Shown: piece by piece, positions 25,758-34,537 of the stretch
Layout of the letters: the number at the start of each line of letters is the position of its first letter
Position numbering within the stretch: position 1 is the first letter of the stretch
Origin: Ahrensia sp.
GTDB lineage: Bacteria > Pseudomonadota > Alphaproteobacteria > Rhizobiales > Rhizobiaceae
DNA length: 62,238 nt
Direction: 5' to 3'
NCBI GenBank assembly: GCA_002698425.1
Contig: NZXU01000012.1
Span: forward strand, 1-62,238
Program-made: the position numbers and the translations under genes
The notes under the pieces: generated by a model
Told to the model about the DNA's origin: nothing
The model's database searches: none
Seen by the model: only the letters and a program-made list of their open reading frames with translations

Positions 25758-27227
25758 ATGCAGGTAAGCGAAACCCTCAATGAAGGGCTGAAACGCGAGA
25801 TCAAGGTTGTCGTCCCCAAGGCGGACCTTCAGTCCAGACTGGGTGACCGCCTGGAAGACGCCAAGGGCAAGGTGCAGCTCAAGGGCTTTCGTCCCGGCAA
25901 GGTTCCGGTCCAGCACCTTCGCAAGATGTACGGCAAGTCCTTCATGGCGGAGATCGTCAACGAAATCTTGAGCGAGACGCCCCGTTCCGTCCTGGCCGAT
26001 CGTGGCGAGAAGTCCGCGACGCAGCCTGAAATCGACATGACGGAAGACGAGGCGGAAGCGCAGAAGGTGCTTTCCGGCGACGCCGATTTCGAATTCTCGC
26101 TTAAATACGAAGTCATCCCGCCGATCGAGGTCAAGGACTTCTCGGCGATCAAGGTCACCCGCGAAGTGGTCGAGATCCCGGACGAAGAAGTCGAAGAGCA
26201 GGTCAAGCGGATCGCCCAGTCGGCTGTCGAATACGAAACCAAGTCGGGCAAGGCCGCCGATGGCGACCGCGTCACGATGGACTATGTCGGCAAGGTCGAC
26301 GGCGAAGCCTTCGAGGGCGGAACCGACACCGACGCCAATCTCGTGCTCGGCTCCGGTCAGTTTATCCCGGGTTTCGAAGAGCAGCTCATCGGCACGAAGG
26401 CCGGCGACGAGACGCAGGTCAAGGTGACGTTCCCCGAGGATTACGGCGCAGCGCATCTGGCCGGCAAGGACGCCGTCTTCGACGTGACCGTCAAGGAAGT
26501 GGCGAGCGCCGGCGAAATCACCATCGACGACGAACTGGCCACCAAGCTGGGTCTCGAAAGCGCCGAGCGTCTGCGTGAGGTCGTCCGCGAGCAGATCGAG
26601 AGCCAGTACGGCTCGGTGACCCGTCAGAAGGTCAAGCGCCAGCTTCTCGACGCTCTCGACGAGGAATACAAGCTCGATACGCCGTCAAAGCTTGTCGACG
26701 CCGAGTTCAACAATATCTGGGCGCAGATCACCAACGATCTCGAACAGGCCGGCAAGACCTTCGAGGACGAGGACACGACCGAGGACGAAGCGCGCGAGGA
26801 ATATATGCGCCTCGCCGAACGTCGCGTGCGGCTCGGTCTCGTCCTGTCGGAGATCGGCGAGCAGGCCGGCATTTCCGTCAGCGAGCAGGAACTGCAGCAG
26901 GCTGTGATGAACCAGGTTCGTCAGTATCCGGGCCAGGAACAGCAGGTCTTCGAGTTCTTCAAGAAAAACCCGGACGCGGTCGCCAATCTGCGCGCGCCGA
27001 TCTTCGAGGAGAAGACCGTCGATCACCTGCTCGAGCAGGTCTCCGTCACCGACAAGACCGTCAGCAAGGAAGAGCTGATGGCCGATGACGAGGAAGAGGC
27101 GGCCGAAGCCAAGCCGGCGAAGAAGAAGGCGGCCCCGAAAAAGGCTGCGGCCAAAAAGGACGACGCCGAAAAGCCTGCCAAGAAGGCCGCGCCGAAGAAG
27201 AAAAAGGCCGAGGAAGCCAGCGAATAA
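25758..27227 (+). CDS. tig: Trigger factor
   Basis: Trigger factor is the ribosome-bound chaperone and peptidyl-prolyl isomerase that meets nascent chains. The 489-residue protein has the N-terminal ribosome-binding domain with its FRPGKVP loop, a central FKBP domain ([35 protein letters not shown]) and a helical C-terminal domain with [19 protein letters not shown]. The final 35 residues form a Lys/Ala/Pro tail ([12 protein letters not shown] type), longer than in E. coli. Next it meets a strong terminator. Confidence 0.96.
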   Translation: MQVSETLNEGLKREIKVVVPKADLQSRLGDRLEDAKGKVQLKGFRPGKVPVQHLRKMYGKSFMAEIVNEILSETPRSVLADRGEKSATQPEIDMTEDEAEAQKVLSGDADFEFSLKYEVIPPIEVKDFSAIKVTREVVEIPDEEVEEQVKRIAQSAVEYETKSGKAADGDRVTMDYVGKVDGEAFEGGTDTDANLVLGSGQFIPGFEEQLIGTKAGDETQVKVTFPEDYGAAHLAGKDAVFDVTVKEVASAGEITIDDELATKLGLESAERLREVVREQIESQYGSVTRQKVKRQLLDALDEEYKLDTPSKLVDAEFNNIWAQITNDLEQAGKTFEDEDTTEDEAREEYMRLAERRVRLGLVLSEIGEQAGISVSEQELQQAVMNQVRQYPGQEQQVFEFFKKNPDAVANLRAPIFEEKTVDHLLEQVSVTDKTVSKEELMADDEEEAAEAKPAKKKAAPKKAAAKKDDAEKPAKKAAPKKKKAEEASE

Positions 27228-27248
27228 TTTCGCTCAAATAACATGCGA

Positions 27249-27285
27249 AAAGCCGCCGGATAACAGTCGTTTCCGGCGGCTTTTT
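27249..27285 (+). terminator. Rho-independent terminator after tig
   Basis: A perfect 12-bp stem (aaagccgccgga with tccggcggcttt) and an 11-base loop are followed by a T run. It lies 21 bases after the trigger factor stop. Confidence 0.9.
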
Positions 27286-27371
27286 CATGTGCGCTCTCAG
27301 GATATCGTCGCCGTGCTGTGAACCGCTCGCGCCCCTCTGCGTAAGAGGGAGAGTAAAGCTTGGCAGGGCGA

Positions 27372-28904
27372 ATGGCAAAGACACTGCGCTTCATACTGGG
27401 AGACCAGCTTTCGGCGGACATATCCTGTCTGCGCGGGATTGGCCCGGGCGATGTCGTGCTGATGTGCGAAGTCGCCGAGGAGACGACCTATGTGCGCCAT
27501 CACAAGAAGAAGATCGCCTTCCTGTTCTCGGCCATGCGTCATTTCGCCGAGGAACTCGGCGACGCCGGTCACACCCTCGACTATGTGCGTCTTGAGGCCA
27601 GCTCTGGATCCTTCACGGAGGCGCTGCGCGATGCCGCGCGAAGGCACGATGCCGAGCATGTCATCGTCACGGAAGCGTCCGAATGGCGCGTGCTCGAGAT
27701 GCAGCGGGGCTGGTCGGAAACGCTTGGCATCAATGTCGAGATCAGGCCCGACGACCGGTTTATCGCAACGAAGCAGGAATTCGCGGAGTGGGCGAAAGGC
27801 CGCAAGGAATTGCGGATGGAATTCTTCTATCGCGAGATGCGCCGCAAGACCGGCTACCTGATGGACGCAAATGGCGGTCCCGAGGGCGGCCAGTGGAATT
27901 ACGACAAGGACAATCGCGACCCGCTTCCGGACAATGCGAAAGTGCCGAAGCGGCCCGACTTCTCGATCGACAGGATCACCGGGGACGTCATCGATCTCGT
28001 CGCAAAGCGGTTCGCCGATCATCCGGGCAAACTCGAGCCGTTCAACTACCCGGTTACCCGCCGTCAGGCGACTTACTACCTGAACTGGTTCATCGAGGAA
28101 GCCTTGCCCTCTTTCGGCGATTTTCAGGATGCGATGAAGCAGGGTGAGCCGCTGCTTTTTCACTCTCATCTCTCCGCGTTGATCAATTGCGGGCTTCTCG
28201 ATCCGGCAGAATGCTGCGAGAAGGCCGAGGCGGCATGGCGCGAGGGGAGCGTGCCGCTCAACGCGGCCGAGGGTTTCATCCGCCAGATCATCGGATGGCG
28301 GGAATATGTGAGAGGCGTCTACTGGCTGAAGATGCCGGACTACCGTGACGCGAACGCGCTGGGCGCCGAGCGCGAACTGCCCGATTTCTTCTGGACCGCC
28401 GACACGCAGATGAACTGCCTGCGCCAATCCATCGCCGAGACGCTCGAAAACGCTTATGCGCATCACATCCAGCGGCTGATGGTGATCGGAAATTTCGCAC
28501 TGCTGGCCGGTTTCGAGCCGAAGCAGGTGCAGGACTGGTATCTGGAGATCTATCACGACGCCTATGAGTGGGTGGAGATGCCCAATGTCGTCGGCATGAT
28601 CCTGCATGCCGACGGCGGCGTGGTGGCGTCTAAGCCCTATGCGGCATCCGGCGCCTATATCAACCGCATGTCCGATTATTGCGGATCATGCCGCTATGCG
28701 GTGACGAAAAAGAACGGGGCAAAGGCCTGTCCGTTCAACTACCTCTACTGGAATTTCCTGATCGAGAACCGCGACCGGTTCCGCGACAACCATCGCATGA
28801 GGATGATCTACAAGACGCTCGATCGGATGGGCGACGAGAAGATGGCCGCAGTCCGGGAGGACAGTGAACGGTTCTTCCGGGCGCTCAGTCGCGGCGAGGT
28901 TTGA
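27372..28904 (+). CDS. Iron-sulfur (6-4) photolyase, PhrB type
   Basis: This is an FAD-dependent photolyase of the FeS-BCP/CryPro group, which repairs (6-4) photoproducts with light. The 510-residue protein has the N-terminal Rossmann antenna domain (TLRFILGDQLSADI) and the helical FAD domain (LNAAEGFIRQIIGWREYVRG, NRMSDYCGSCRY). The four cluster cysteines are visible at about 349, 437, 440 and 453 (MNCLRQ, YCGSC, ACPFN), nearly the same spacing as in Agrobacterium PhrB. The start at ATG 27372 is preferred over a TTG four codons earlier. It converges on the FAD oxidoreductase gene with a 20-base overlap. Confidence 0.93.
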   Translation: MAKTLRFILGDQLSADISCLRGIGPGDVVLMCEVAEETTYVRHHKKKIAFLFSAMRHFAEELGDAGHTLDYVRLEASSGSFTEALRDAARRHDAEHVIVTEASEWRVLEMQRGWSETLGINVEIRPDDRFIATKQEFAEWAKGRKELRMEFFYREMRRKTGYLMDANGGPEGGQWNYDKDNRDPLPDNAKVPKRPDFSIDRITGDVIDLVAKRFADHPGKLEPFNYPVTRRQATYYLNWFIEEALPSFGDFQDAMKQGEPLLFHSHLSALINCGLLDPAECCEKAEAAWREGSVPLNAAEGFIRQIIGWREYVRGVYWLKMPDYRDANALGAERELPDFFWTADTQMNCLRQSIAETLENAYAHHIQRLMVIGNFALLAGFEPKQVQDWYLEIYHDAYEWVEMPNVVGMILHADGGVVASKPYAASGAYINRMSDYCGSCRYAVTKKNGAKACPFNYLYWNFLIENRDRFRDNHRMRMIYKTLDRMGDEKMAAVREDSERFFRALSRGEV

Positions 28905-30021
28905 GCCGGTTTTCCGGCAGGAAGATTTCCGGCAGTAATCCGGGCTTTGCGCCATCCGCCTGCGCCAGAACTGCCTTTGCCATCAGATGCGCGATCGCGA
29001 ACGAAATCTTGAAGCCGCCGGCTGCGATTAACGTATTGGCATAGCCGGGCAGGGTCCCGACCAGCGGCTCGCGGCCCGATGCCCTCGGCCGGATGCCGGC
29101 CCATCTTTCCACGACCTCGGCGCCGACAAGCGCCGGGCAGAGGAGGCGGGCGCGCTCGATCACCGCGTCGAGCTTATCATCGACCGAAGCCGGATCTTCG
29201 AAATTGTCTTCCGAGGTTGATCCGACCGCGATCAATCCGTTGTCATGGGCGATCACATAGACGCCGTTGTCATAGAGGATCGGTTGAACGGTATCGACCG
29301 GTTTGGCGGGCCGCAACAAAGCCGCCTGGCCCTTGACGCCCCGGCCAGTCGGTTCGCCGAAGCCCGGATCGACAAGGCCGAATGTTTCCCAGCCTGCCGA
29401 GATGATTGCTTTGCCGGCAGCGACCGGCGTGCCGTCAGGGAGCACCGGTTTGCGGTTTTCATCGAACCGGACCCCGGTTTCTTCCCGGATCGCGACGCCC
29501 GAGAGTTCCAGCGCTTTCTTCAGCGCGGCAATGAGGCTTCGCGGATCGACCCGCGCCGACAGATTGTCGGCGTTCGTGCCGAGCGGCATTTCTGTTGGCG
29601 ACAGCCAGCCAGAATAGATCGTGGCCTCGGCCACCATCCATCGGTAGGGATAAGGCCAGGCATCATGCGAGGCCTCTGCCCATTCATCGCTTTGCCGGCG
29701 TTTTTCGGCATTGCGGATCGGCATAAGGCGGCCGCAGCGGCGGTAGCCGGTGGTCATGCCGGTCAGGTGTTCCAGCGCGGCAATTTCATCTTCCAGCGTC
29801 AGCAGGCCGTCGAGCTGGAACTGCTTCTTCGCGTTCCATGACGTCGCCTGATGCGGCATCAGGGCACCGAGCAAGCCGCCGCTGGCGCCTGCGCCGATAT
29901 GGCGTTTTTCCATAAGGACGACGCTTCGGCCTTGCCGCGCGGCCTCAAATGCCGTCCAAAGGCCGACAATGCCGCCGCCGATCACAGCGATGTCATGGGA
30001 GGCGGCGGAAAGGGACTGCAT
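28885..30021 (-). CDS. FAD-dependent oxidoreductase (DadA/MnmC-C-like)
   Basis: This is a 378-residue flavoprotein of the glycine/D-amino acid oxidase family. The N-terminus has the dinucleotide motif IAVIGGGIVGLWTAFEAARQG, then GAGASGGLLGALMPH. The C-terminus has RWAGIRPRASGREPLVG and LIAAGGFKISFAIAH. In many bacteria the C-terminal half of MnmC is such an oxidase, and the divergent neighbour is the MnmD methyltransferase half, so a role in cmnm5(s2)U34 tRNA modification is plausible. A free amino acid oxidase is the alternative. The two start codons are only 5 bases apart. Confidence 0.85.
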   Translation of the reverse strand: MQSLSAASHDIAVIGGGIVGLWTAFEAARQGRSVVLMEKRHIGAGASGGLLGALMPHQATSWNAKKQFQLDGLLTLEDEIAALEHLTGMTTGYRRCGRLMPIRNAEKRRQSDEWAEASHDAWPYPYRWMVAEATIYSGWLSPTEMPLGTNADNLSARVDPRSLIAALKKALELSGVAIREETGVRFDENRKPVLPDGTPVAAGKAIISAGWETFGLVDPGFGEPTGRGVKGQAALLRPAKPVDTVQPILYDNGVYVIAHDNGLIAVGSTSEDNFEDPASVDDKLDAVIERARLLCPALVGAEVVERWAGIRPRASGREPLVGTLPGYANTLIAAGGFKISFAIAHLMAKAVLAQADGAKPGLLPEIFLPENRLKPRRD

Positions 30022-30026
30022 CGGCT

Positions 30027-30722
30027 ATGGCTAACTTCGAACGGGACGATCTGACTTGGTCCGAAGGGGATATGCCGTATTCGCGGCGATTTGGCGATTA
30101 CTTCTATTCGCAGTCCGACGGGCGCGCCGAATGCCGCCATGTCTTCCTCCGCGGCAACGGACTGCCTGAGCGGTGGGAGAAGGCCGGCGACTTCACCATC
30201 GGCGAACTCGGATTCGGGACCGGCCTCAATTTTCTGGAAACCTGGCGAAACTGGCGCGAATGCGGCGCAGACGGGACGCTCTCCTTTGTTTCATTCGAGG
30301 CCTTCCCGATGACGGCAGAACAGATCGAACGGGCGCTGGCGCAATGGCCGGAACTGTCCGACCTTGCCGAGAAGCTGCTCGCACATTGGCCTTCATTGAA
30401 CGGGACGCCGACGGATTGGGCGATGGACGAGCGGACGACGCTCGCCGTCATCGTGGGCGACGCCCTCGACGGGGTGCGTAACTGGCGCGGCACCGCGGAC
30501 GCCTGGTATCTCGACGGCTTCGCACCTTCGAAGAACCCCGACATGTGGTCGGCGGAACTCATGCAGGCTGTCGCCGACAGGACGCCACCGTGCGGAACAT
30601 TCGCAAGCTACACGGCGGCCGGATGGGTGCGCCGAAATCTACAGGCAGCCGGGTTCTCGATGGAGAAGCGGCCCGGACACGTCGGCAAGCGGGAGATGAT
30701 CCGTGGCGTGAAAAACGCCTAG
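30027..30722 (+). CDS. mnmD: tRNA U34 methyltransferase MnmD (MnmC N-terminal-like)
   Basis: This 231-residue SAM-dependent methyltransferase corresponds to the N-terminal half of E. coli MnmC, which adds the last methyl group to make mnm5s2U34. Key segments are YSRRFGDYFYSQSDGRAE, the SAM loop IGELGFGTGLNF, AWYLDGFAPSKNPDMWS and CGTFASYTAAGWVRRNL. As a stand-alone protein it fits MnmD. AAAGGGA lies 12 bases upstream of the ATG. It is divergent from the FAD oxidoreductase and overlaps the convergent methyltransferase gene by 4 bases. Confidence 0.92.
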   Translation: MANFERDDLTWSEGDMPYSRRFGDYFYSQSDGRAECRHVFLRGNGLPERWEKAGDFTIGELGFGTGLNFLETWRNWRECGADGTLSFVSFEAFPMTAEQIERALAQWPELSDLAEKLLAHWPSLNGTPTDWAMDERTTLAVIVGDALDGVRNWRGTADAWYLDGFAPSKNPDMWSAELMQAVADRTPPCGTFASYTAAGWVRRNLQAAGFSMEKRPGHVGKREMIRGVKNA

Positions 30723-31555
30723 GTCTTCCAAGCCACGACCAGCCAGCCGGGGATCGGCGCGCCCTGTTCGCTTCGCACGGTGATTGGATCGAAACTGGTC
30801 ACGCGGCTGAAACCGTGTTCCTTCAAAAGCGATTTGAGATAGGCGTCGGTGTGAGCGAAGCGATGGTTCGGGGTCACCCGCCAGGATTTGCCGCCGAAAT
30901 CCTCGTCGGCGAGGGTCTCCGCCGAGAACGCGAAGCAGGCGCCCGGATTGGTGTTCGCGGCGACGCCGGCAAAGAGCGGCTCGAGCGCGCCTATATAGGG
31001 CAGGACATCCGTCGCCACGATCAGATCGAAAGGCGCGTAGTCTTCGCCTTCGGCCTTCTGCCATTCCTCGAGGAAATGGACGGCCTCGTTGACGAAGAGC
31101 GCATCGTAGACGGCGCGTTCGTCGGCCATGTCGACCATGTTTTCGGAAATATCGACGCCGGTGGCGTGGTCGCAGAGGTCGCCGAGCGTCATGCCTGACA
31201 GGCCGGTGCCGCAGCCGAGATCGAGCATGCGGGCAAAATGGCGTTCCGGATCGCCATGCAGGATCTCGGCAAGCTGCATCGGAACGGCATAGCCGAGATC
31301 GCCGGTCAGGATGTCATCGAACACCTCGGCATGCTGGTCGAACAGCGTCGCGACATAGGCGTCCGGCGCCTTGTCCGGGGCGTCGCCGAGGCCCATCGAT
31401 GCGAGCCGGACCGATGCGCCGCACGTATCCGCCGGATCGAGCTCCAGGCAAGTGCGGTAGAGCGCGGCGGCCTTGTCGGGGTCGCCTGCCTTCTCCGCCG
31501 CCAGTGCATCGTTATAGGCGGAGGTCAGCCGCTCCATTTGCTTTCCGGACAGCAT
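30719..31555 (-). CDS. TPR-containing class I SAM methyltransferase
   Basis: A 278-residue protein combines an N-terminal TPR-like helical unit (AYNDALAAEKAGDPDKAAAL, about 10-45) with a SAM-binding domain (MLDLGCGTGLSGMTLG, ATGVDISENMVDMA, FDLIVATDVLPYIG). It belongs to the 'predicted methyltransferase containing TPR repeat' group; the substrate is unknown. Alternative in-frame starts at 31603 and 31537 exist. It converges on mnmD and the ends overlap by 4 bases. Confidence 0.85.
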   Translation of the reverse strand: MLSGKQMERLTSAYNDALAAEKAGDPDKAAALYRTCLELDPADTCGASVRLASMGLGDAPDKAPDAYVATLFDQHAEVFDDILTGDLGYAVPMQLAEILHGDPERHFARMLDLGCGTGLSGMTLGDLCDHATGVDISENMVDMADERAVYDALFVNEAVHFLEEWQKAEGEDYAPFDLIVATDVLPYIGALEPLFAGVAANTNPGACFAFSAETLADEDFGGKSWRVTPNHRFAHTDAYLKSLLKEHGFSRVTSFDPITVRSEQGAPIPGWLVVAWKT

Positions 31556-31676
31556 GGGGGACTTTCTTAACCAGTTGCGAGAGGGGCTGCTTAACCATGG
31601 CATTTAGCCAAATGTCAAAGCGCAAGGCGTATGATTTCCGCGAATGGGGGCCTGCTCTAACCGAAGGGGACTGGCT

Positions 31677-32678
31677 ATGGACGACTACGAACATGCGCGG
31701 CCGATCGCCGAACTGATCGAAAAGAAACGTGTCACCGACGCCGATGTCCTGCGGCTGCGCCGCGACGTCTACGGCGATGGCGTCGTCAACCGCGAGGAAG
31801 CGCGCGATATCTTCGCGCTGGATCATCTCGTGGCGGACAAGCCCGAAAGCTGGCGTGAATTCTTCGTCGAGGCGATCGCCGACTATCTGGTCGAGCGGGA
31901 AGCGCCGCGCGGATATATCTCCAGCGCCAACGCGGAATGGCTGATCAAGGCTATTTCGCATGATGGCGTGGTGGACTATCGCACCGAACTCGAACTGCTG
32001 ATCAAGGCAATGGAGCGCGCGACGAGCGTTCCGCCGTTCCTTGCGGCCTTCGCGCTTGACCAGGTCGCCATTGCGGTCGTCGAGGGCAAGGGCGCGCTGA
32101 CCCGCGGCCGCACGCTGACGCCCGGCAGGATCGGCGAGGACGAGGTCAACCTCCTGCGCCGGATCCTCTACGCGGCCGGCGGGGACGGCCATGTCGCCAT
32201 CACCCGCAACGAGGCCGAAGTGCTGTTCCGGATCAACGACAACACCAGCGAGGCCGACAACCACCTGTCCTGGACCGAGCTGTTCACCAAGGCGATAGCC
32301 TATTCTGTGATGGCCGCCTCCGGTTACGAAGCCCCGAGCCGCGAGGAAGCGCTGCACCGCGAGGAATGGCTCGGCGACACATCGGTCAATCTGGGCCGTT
32401 TCTTCTCGAAGATGTTTGCCGGCAGCCTGGACGCCCACCTCGAGGCCGTGCGCCTCGAAACAGGTTCAGAGACCTATTACGGCCGCCGCAATGCCGAACA
32501 GGCCGAAATGCGCACTTCAGCGGAGAAGATCGACGTTTCGGAAGCCAAGTGGCTGGTCGACCGGATCGGGCGCGACGGCGTGATGCATGAAAACGAGCGC
32601 GAATTGCTCGAATTCCTGAAGCGCGAATCGCCGCATATCCATCCGGCTTTGCAACCGCTGCTCGAAAAGGTCGCCTGA
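31677..32678 (+). CDS. Conserved hypothetical protein with four EF-hand/TerB-like repeats
   Basis: I do not recognise this 333-residue soluble protein by name. Four copies of a unit of about 35 residues are visible: VTDADVLRLRRDVYGDGVVN, ISSANAEWLIKAISHDGVVD, IGEDEVNLLRRILYAAGGDG and IDVSEAKWLVDRIGRDGVMH. Each is followed by E-x-x-x-L-x-x-(I/F). The D-G-x-V-x-x-x-E-x-x-x-L pattern resembles EF-hand or TerB-like calcium or metal motifs, so metal binding is a hypothesis. The ATG at 31677 has AAGGGGA upstream. It is divergent from the TPR-methyltransferase gene. Confidence 0.75.
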   Translation: MDDYEHARPIAELIEKKRVTDADVLRLRRDVYGDGVVNREEARDIFALDHLVADKPESWREFFVEAIADYLVEREAPRGYISSANAEWLIKAISHDGVVDYRTELELLIKAMERATSVPPFLAAFALDQVAIAVVEGKGALTRGRTLTPGRIGEDEVNLLRRILYAAGGDGHVAITRNEAEVLFRINDNTSEADNHLSWTELFTKAIAYSVMAASGYEAPSREEALHREEWLGDTSVNLGRFFSKMFAGSLDAHLEAVRLETGSETYYGRRNAEQAEMRTSAEKIDVSEAKWLVDRIGRDGVMHENERELLEFLKRESPHIHPALQPLLEKVA

Positions 32679-32700
32679 CGCGGCTGCCTAAACCGGTTCG

Positions 32701-32792
32701 CGATCATGATTAAACATGATCGGAAAGGTTACCGGTCCACACATTAAGCTGGCGCGGCAAGTTTACCGATCTGATTGTTTCAATCGGATCGG
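32701..32792. terminator. Two hairpins between convergent genes
   Basis: One hairpin (32701-32722) has an 8-bp perfect stem (cgatcatg with catgatcg) around attaaa. The second (32766-32792) has a 12-bp stem with one G-U pair and loop ttt. They separate the convergent repeat-protein and XRE genes. Neither has a strong T tract, so bidirectional termination is plausible but not certain. Confidence 0.4.
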
Positions 32793-32800
32793 ACGCCGCG

Positions 32801-33184
32801 CTAGCGGCGCTGCAGGCGTAGCAATTCATCCTCGATACGGGCAAGAACCGCGCCGGTTTCCTCGTGAAGCTGGCGCGCTTTTTCGACCTGGCCGCGCAGG
32901 ACGGTGATCGCGTCGTTGCGCGGATCGTCAGGCGGGGCCTCGCCAACGCCGTAGAGCAGCCATGGCAGCCCGACATTGAGAAGCCCCGCGATCATCGACA
33001 GGCGGTTGGCGCGCGGTTCCGATCGATCGCTTTCCCATGCCTGGACGGTCGCTGTCTTGACGCCTAGCCGGCGGGCGAACTGCGCCGCGGACATGCCGCT
33101 CGAATCGCGGGCTCGCGACAGGCGACCCCCAAGCGTGTCGGTGTCCGGCGGCGAACTGAAAATCGTAGCTTCTGCCATGTTCAT
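32801..33184 (-). CDS. XRE-family transcriptional regulator
   Basis: This 127-residue protein has a helix-turn-helix of the Cro/C1 type (about residues 20-75: LGGRLSRARDSSGMSAAQFA, RRLGVKTATVQAWESDRSEP). A helical C-terminus follows, with no recognised ligand domain. It is the last gene of the adhC-metE-like-DUF188-fghA operon, with only 2 bases after the fghA stop. It may control that operon or a distant target; nothing in the sequence decides. Confidence 0.87.
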   Translation of the reverse strand: MNMAEATIFSSPPDTDTLGGRLSRARDSSGMSAAQFARRLGVKTATVQAWESDRSEPRANRLSMIAGLLNVGLPWLLYGVGEAPPDDPRNDAITVLRGQVEKARQLHEETGAVLARIEDELLRLQRR

Positions 33185-33186
33185 TT

Positions 33187-34029
33187 CTATCCCGTTTGCG
33201 CGCCGAGCTTTGAAGCATGCCAGCGCAAGTGATCGTCCATGAAGGTCGATATGAAATTATAGGAATGGTCGTAGCCTGGCTGCATGCGAAGCGTCAGTGG
33301 AATGCCCGATTTGCGGCATGCCTCCTCGAACAGCCAGGGTTTCAACCCCTCATCCAGGAACTGGTCGGCGTCTCCCTGATCGATCAGGAACTCGTCGAAG
33401 CGCTTGCCGTCCTCGACCAACGCGCAGGCGTCATGGGCGCGCCATACGGATTCGTCCGGGCCCAGATAGGCTGAAAGCGCATTGCTCGCCCAGTCGGCGG
33501 TGGAGGGCGAGACGATCGGCGCGAAGGCCGAGCACGAGCGGAACCGGTCCGGCAGGTTCAGCGCGATGGTCAGCGCGCCGTGGCCGCCCATGGAATGGCC
33601 GAAAATGCCTTGGCGGTCCATGTCGACCGGGAACTGGCCGGCGACGAGTTTTGGCAATTCGTCGGTGACGTATGAATACATACGGTAGTTCTTCGCCCAC
33701 GGTTCCTGCGTCGCGTCCACATAGAAACCGGCGCCGGTTCCGATCTTCCAGTCGTCCTCGTCGTGAATGCCTTCTCCGCGCGGGCTCGTGTCCGGGCAGA
33801 CAACGACCAGACCCAGTTCGGCAGCCATGCGGCGGTATTCGCCCTTGTCCATGACGTTTTGGTGCGTACAGGTGAGACCGGAGAGATACCAGACCACCGG
33901 GCAGGGGCCTTCACTTGCTTGGGGCGGCACGAAGACCGCGAAGGTCATCTCGCAGCCTGTTGTCGCGGCGTCGTGGGAATAGACGCCCTGGACGCCGCCA
34001 TGGGCTTTCGATTCGGAGACGGTCTTCAT
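33187..34029 (-). CDS. fghA: S-formylglutathione hydrolase
   Basis: This is the second step of glutathione-dependent formaldehyde oxidation, hydrolysing S-formylglutathione to formate and glutathione. The 280-residue esterase-fold protein has GHSMGGHGALTIALN with the nucleophile Ser, and the C-terminal GYDHSYNFISTF with the catalytic His. WYLSGLTCTHQNVMDKGEYR is the family oxyanion region. It shares the operon with adhC, the first step of the same pathway. The last-gene regulator follows 2 bases later. Confidence 0.95.
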   Translation of the reverse strand: MKTVSESKAHGGVQGVYSHDAATTGCEMTFAVFVPPQASEGPCPVVWYLSGLTCTHQNVMDKGEYRRMAAELGLVVVCPDTSPRGEGIHDEDDWKIGTGAGFYVDATQEPWAKNYRMYSYVTDELPKLVAGQFPVDMDRQGIFGHSMGGHGALTIALNLPDRFRSCSAFAPIVSPSTADWASNALSAYLGPDESVWRAHDACALVEDGKRFDEFLIDQGDADQFLDEGLKPWLFEEACRKSGIPLTLRMQPGYDHSYNFISTFMDDHLRWHASKLGAQTG

Positions 34030-34050
34030 TCGAACTTTCCTTTCGTTGCC

Positions 34051-34515
34051 TTACGGGCGCTTGGCGCGGCGGCAGATGCGGTCGAGCGCCTGCAGAAAGG
34101 CCGACCGGTCCTCGCGCGAAAACGCCCGGTTAAATCCGCGATCCTCGCCCGTCTCGCGAAGATGCTGCTTCAGGTCGCGCATCGCGACCGCCATGCCGAT
34201 GGTTTCCGGCGTGTGCTCGCGACCGCTGTTTCCCAGGACCAGCGCGCCTTTTTCCACGCAACGCGCGGCCAGCGGTATGTCCTGCGTGACGACGATGTCG
34301 CCTTTTTTCACCTCAGCCGCGATCCAGTCATCGGCGGCGTCGGCGGATTTGGAAACCACCACATGACGTATCATGGGATCGCGCGAAGGTCTAAGCCCGC
34401 CATTCGAAACCAGTGTGACAACCAGCCCGTGCCGGTCCGCCACGCGAATGATTTCCTCCTTCACCGGACACGCGTCGGCGTCGACATAGATGACCGGGTC
34501 GGAACTATCCGTCAT
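34051..34515 (-). CDS. YaiI/YqxD (DUF188) family protein
   Basis: This 154-residue protein is of the YaiI/YqxD family, whose PIN-like fold suggests a nuclease, although no activity is established. It has VIYVDADACPVKEEIIRVA, SNGGLRPSRDPMIRHVVVS, DIVVTQDIPLAARCVEKGA and GREHTPETIGMAVAMRDL. It is the third gene of the formaldehyde-related operon, between the metE-like gene and fghA. Its link to the pathway is unexplained. Confidence 0.88.
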   Translation of the reverse strand: MTDSSDPVIYVDADACPVKEEIIRVADRHGLVVTLVSNGGLRPSRDPMIRHVVVSKSADAADDWIAAEVKKGDIVVTQDIPLAARCVEKGALVLGNSGREHTPETIGMAVAMRDLKQHLRETGEDRGFNRAFSREDRSAFLQALDRICRRAKRP

Positions 34516-34537
34516 GGGGCAGGGCTTGAACCGTTGC

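Noticed and set aside
27297..28607. Open frame of 436 codons opposite the photolyase gene
   Set aside because: The photolyase on the other strand has all four cluster cysteines and FAD motifs; the antisense frame has none.
31566..31597. Direct repeat cttaacca spaced 24 bases before the repeat-protein gene
   Set aside because: Eight bases is too short to distinguish from chance and no promoter elements accompany it.
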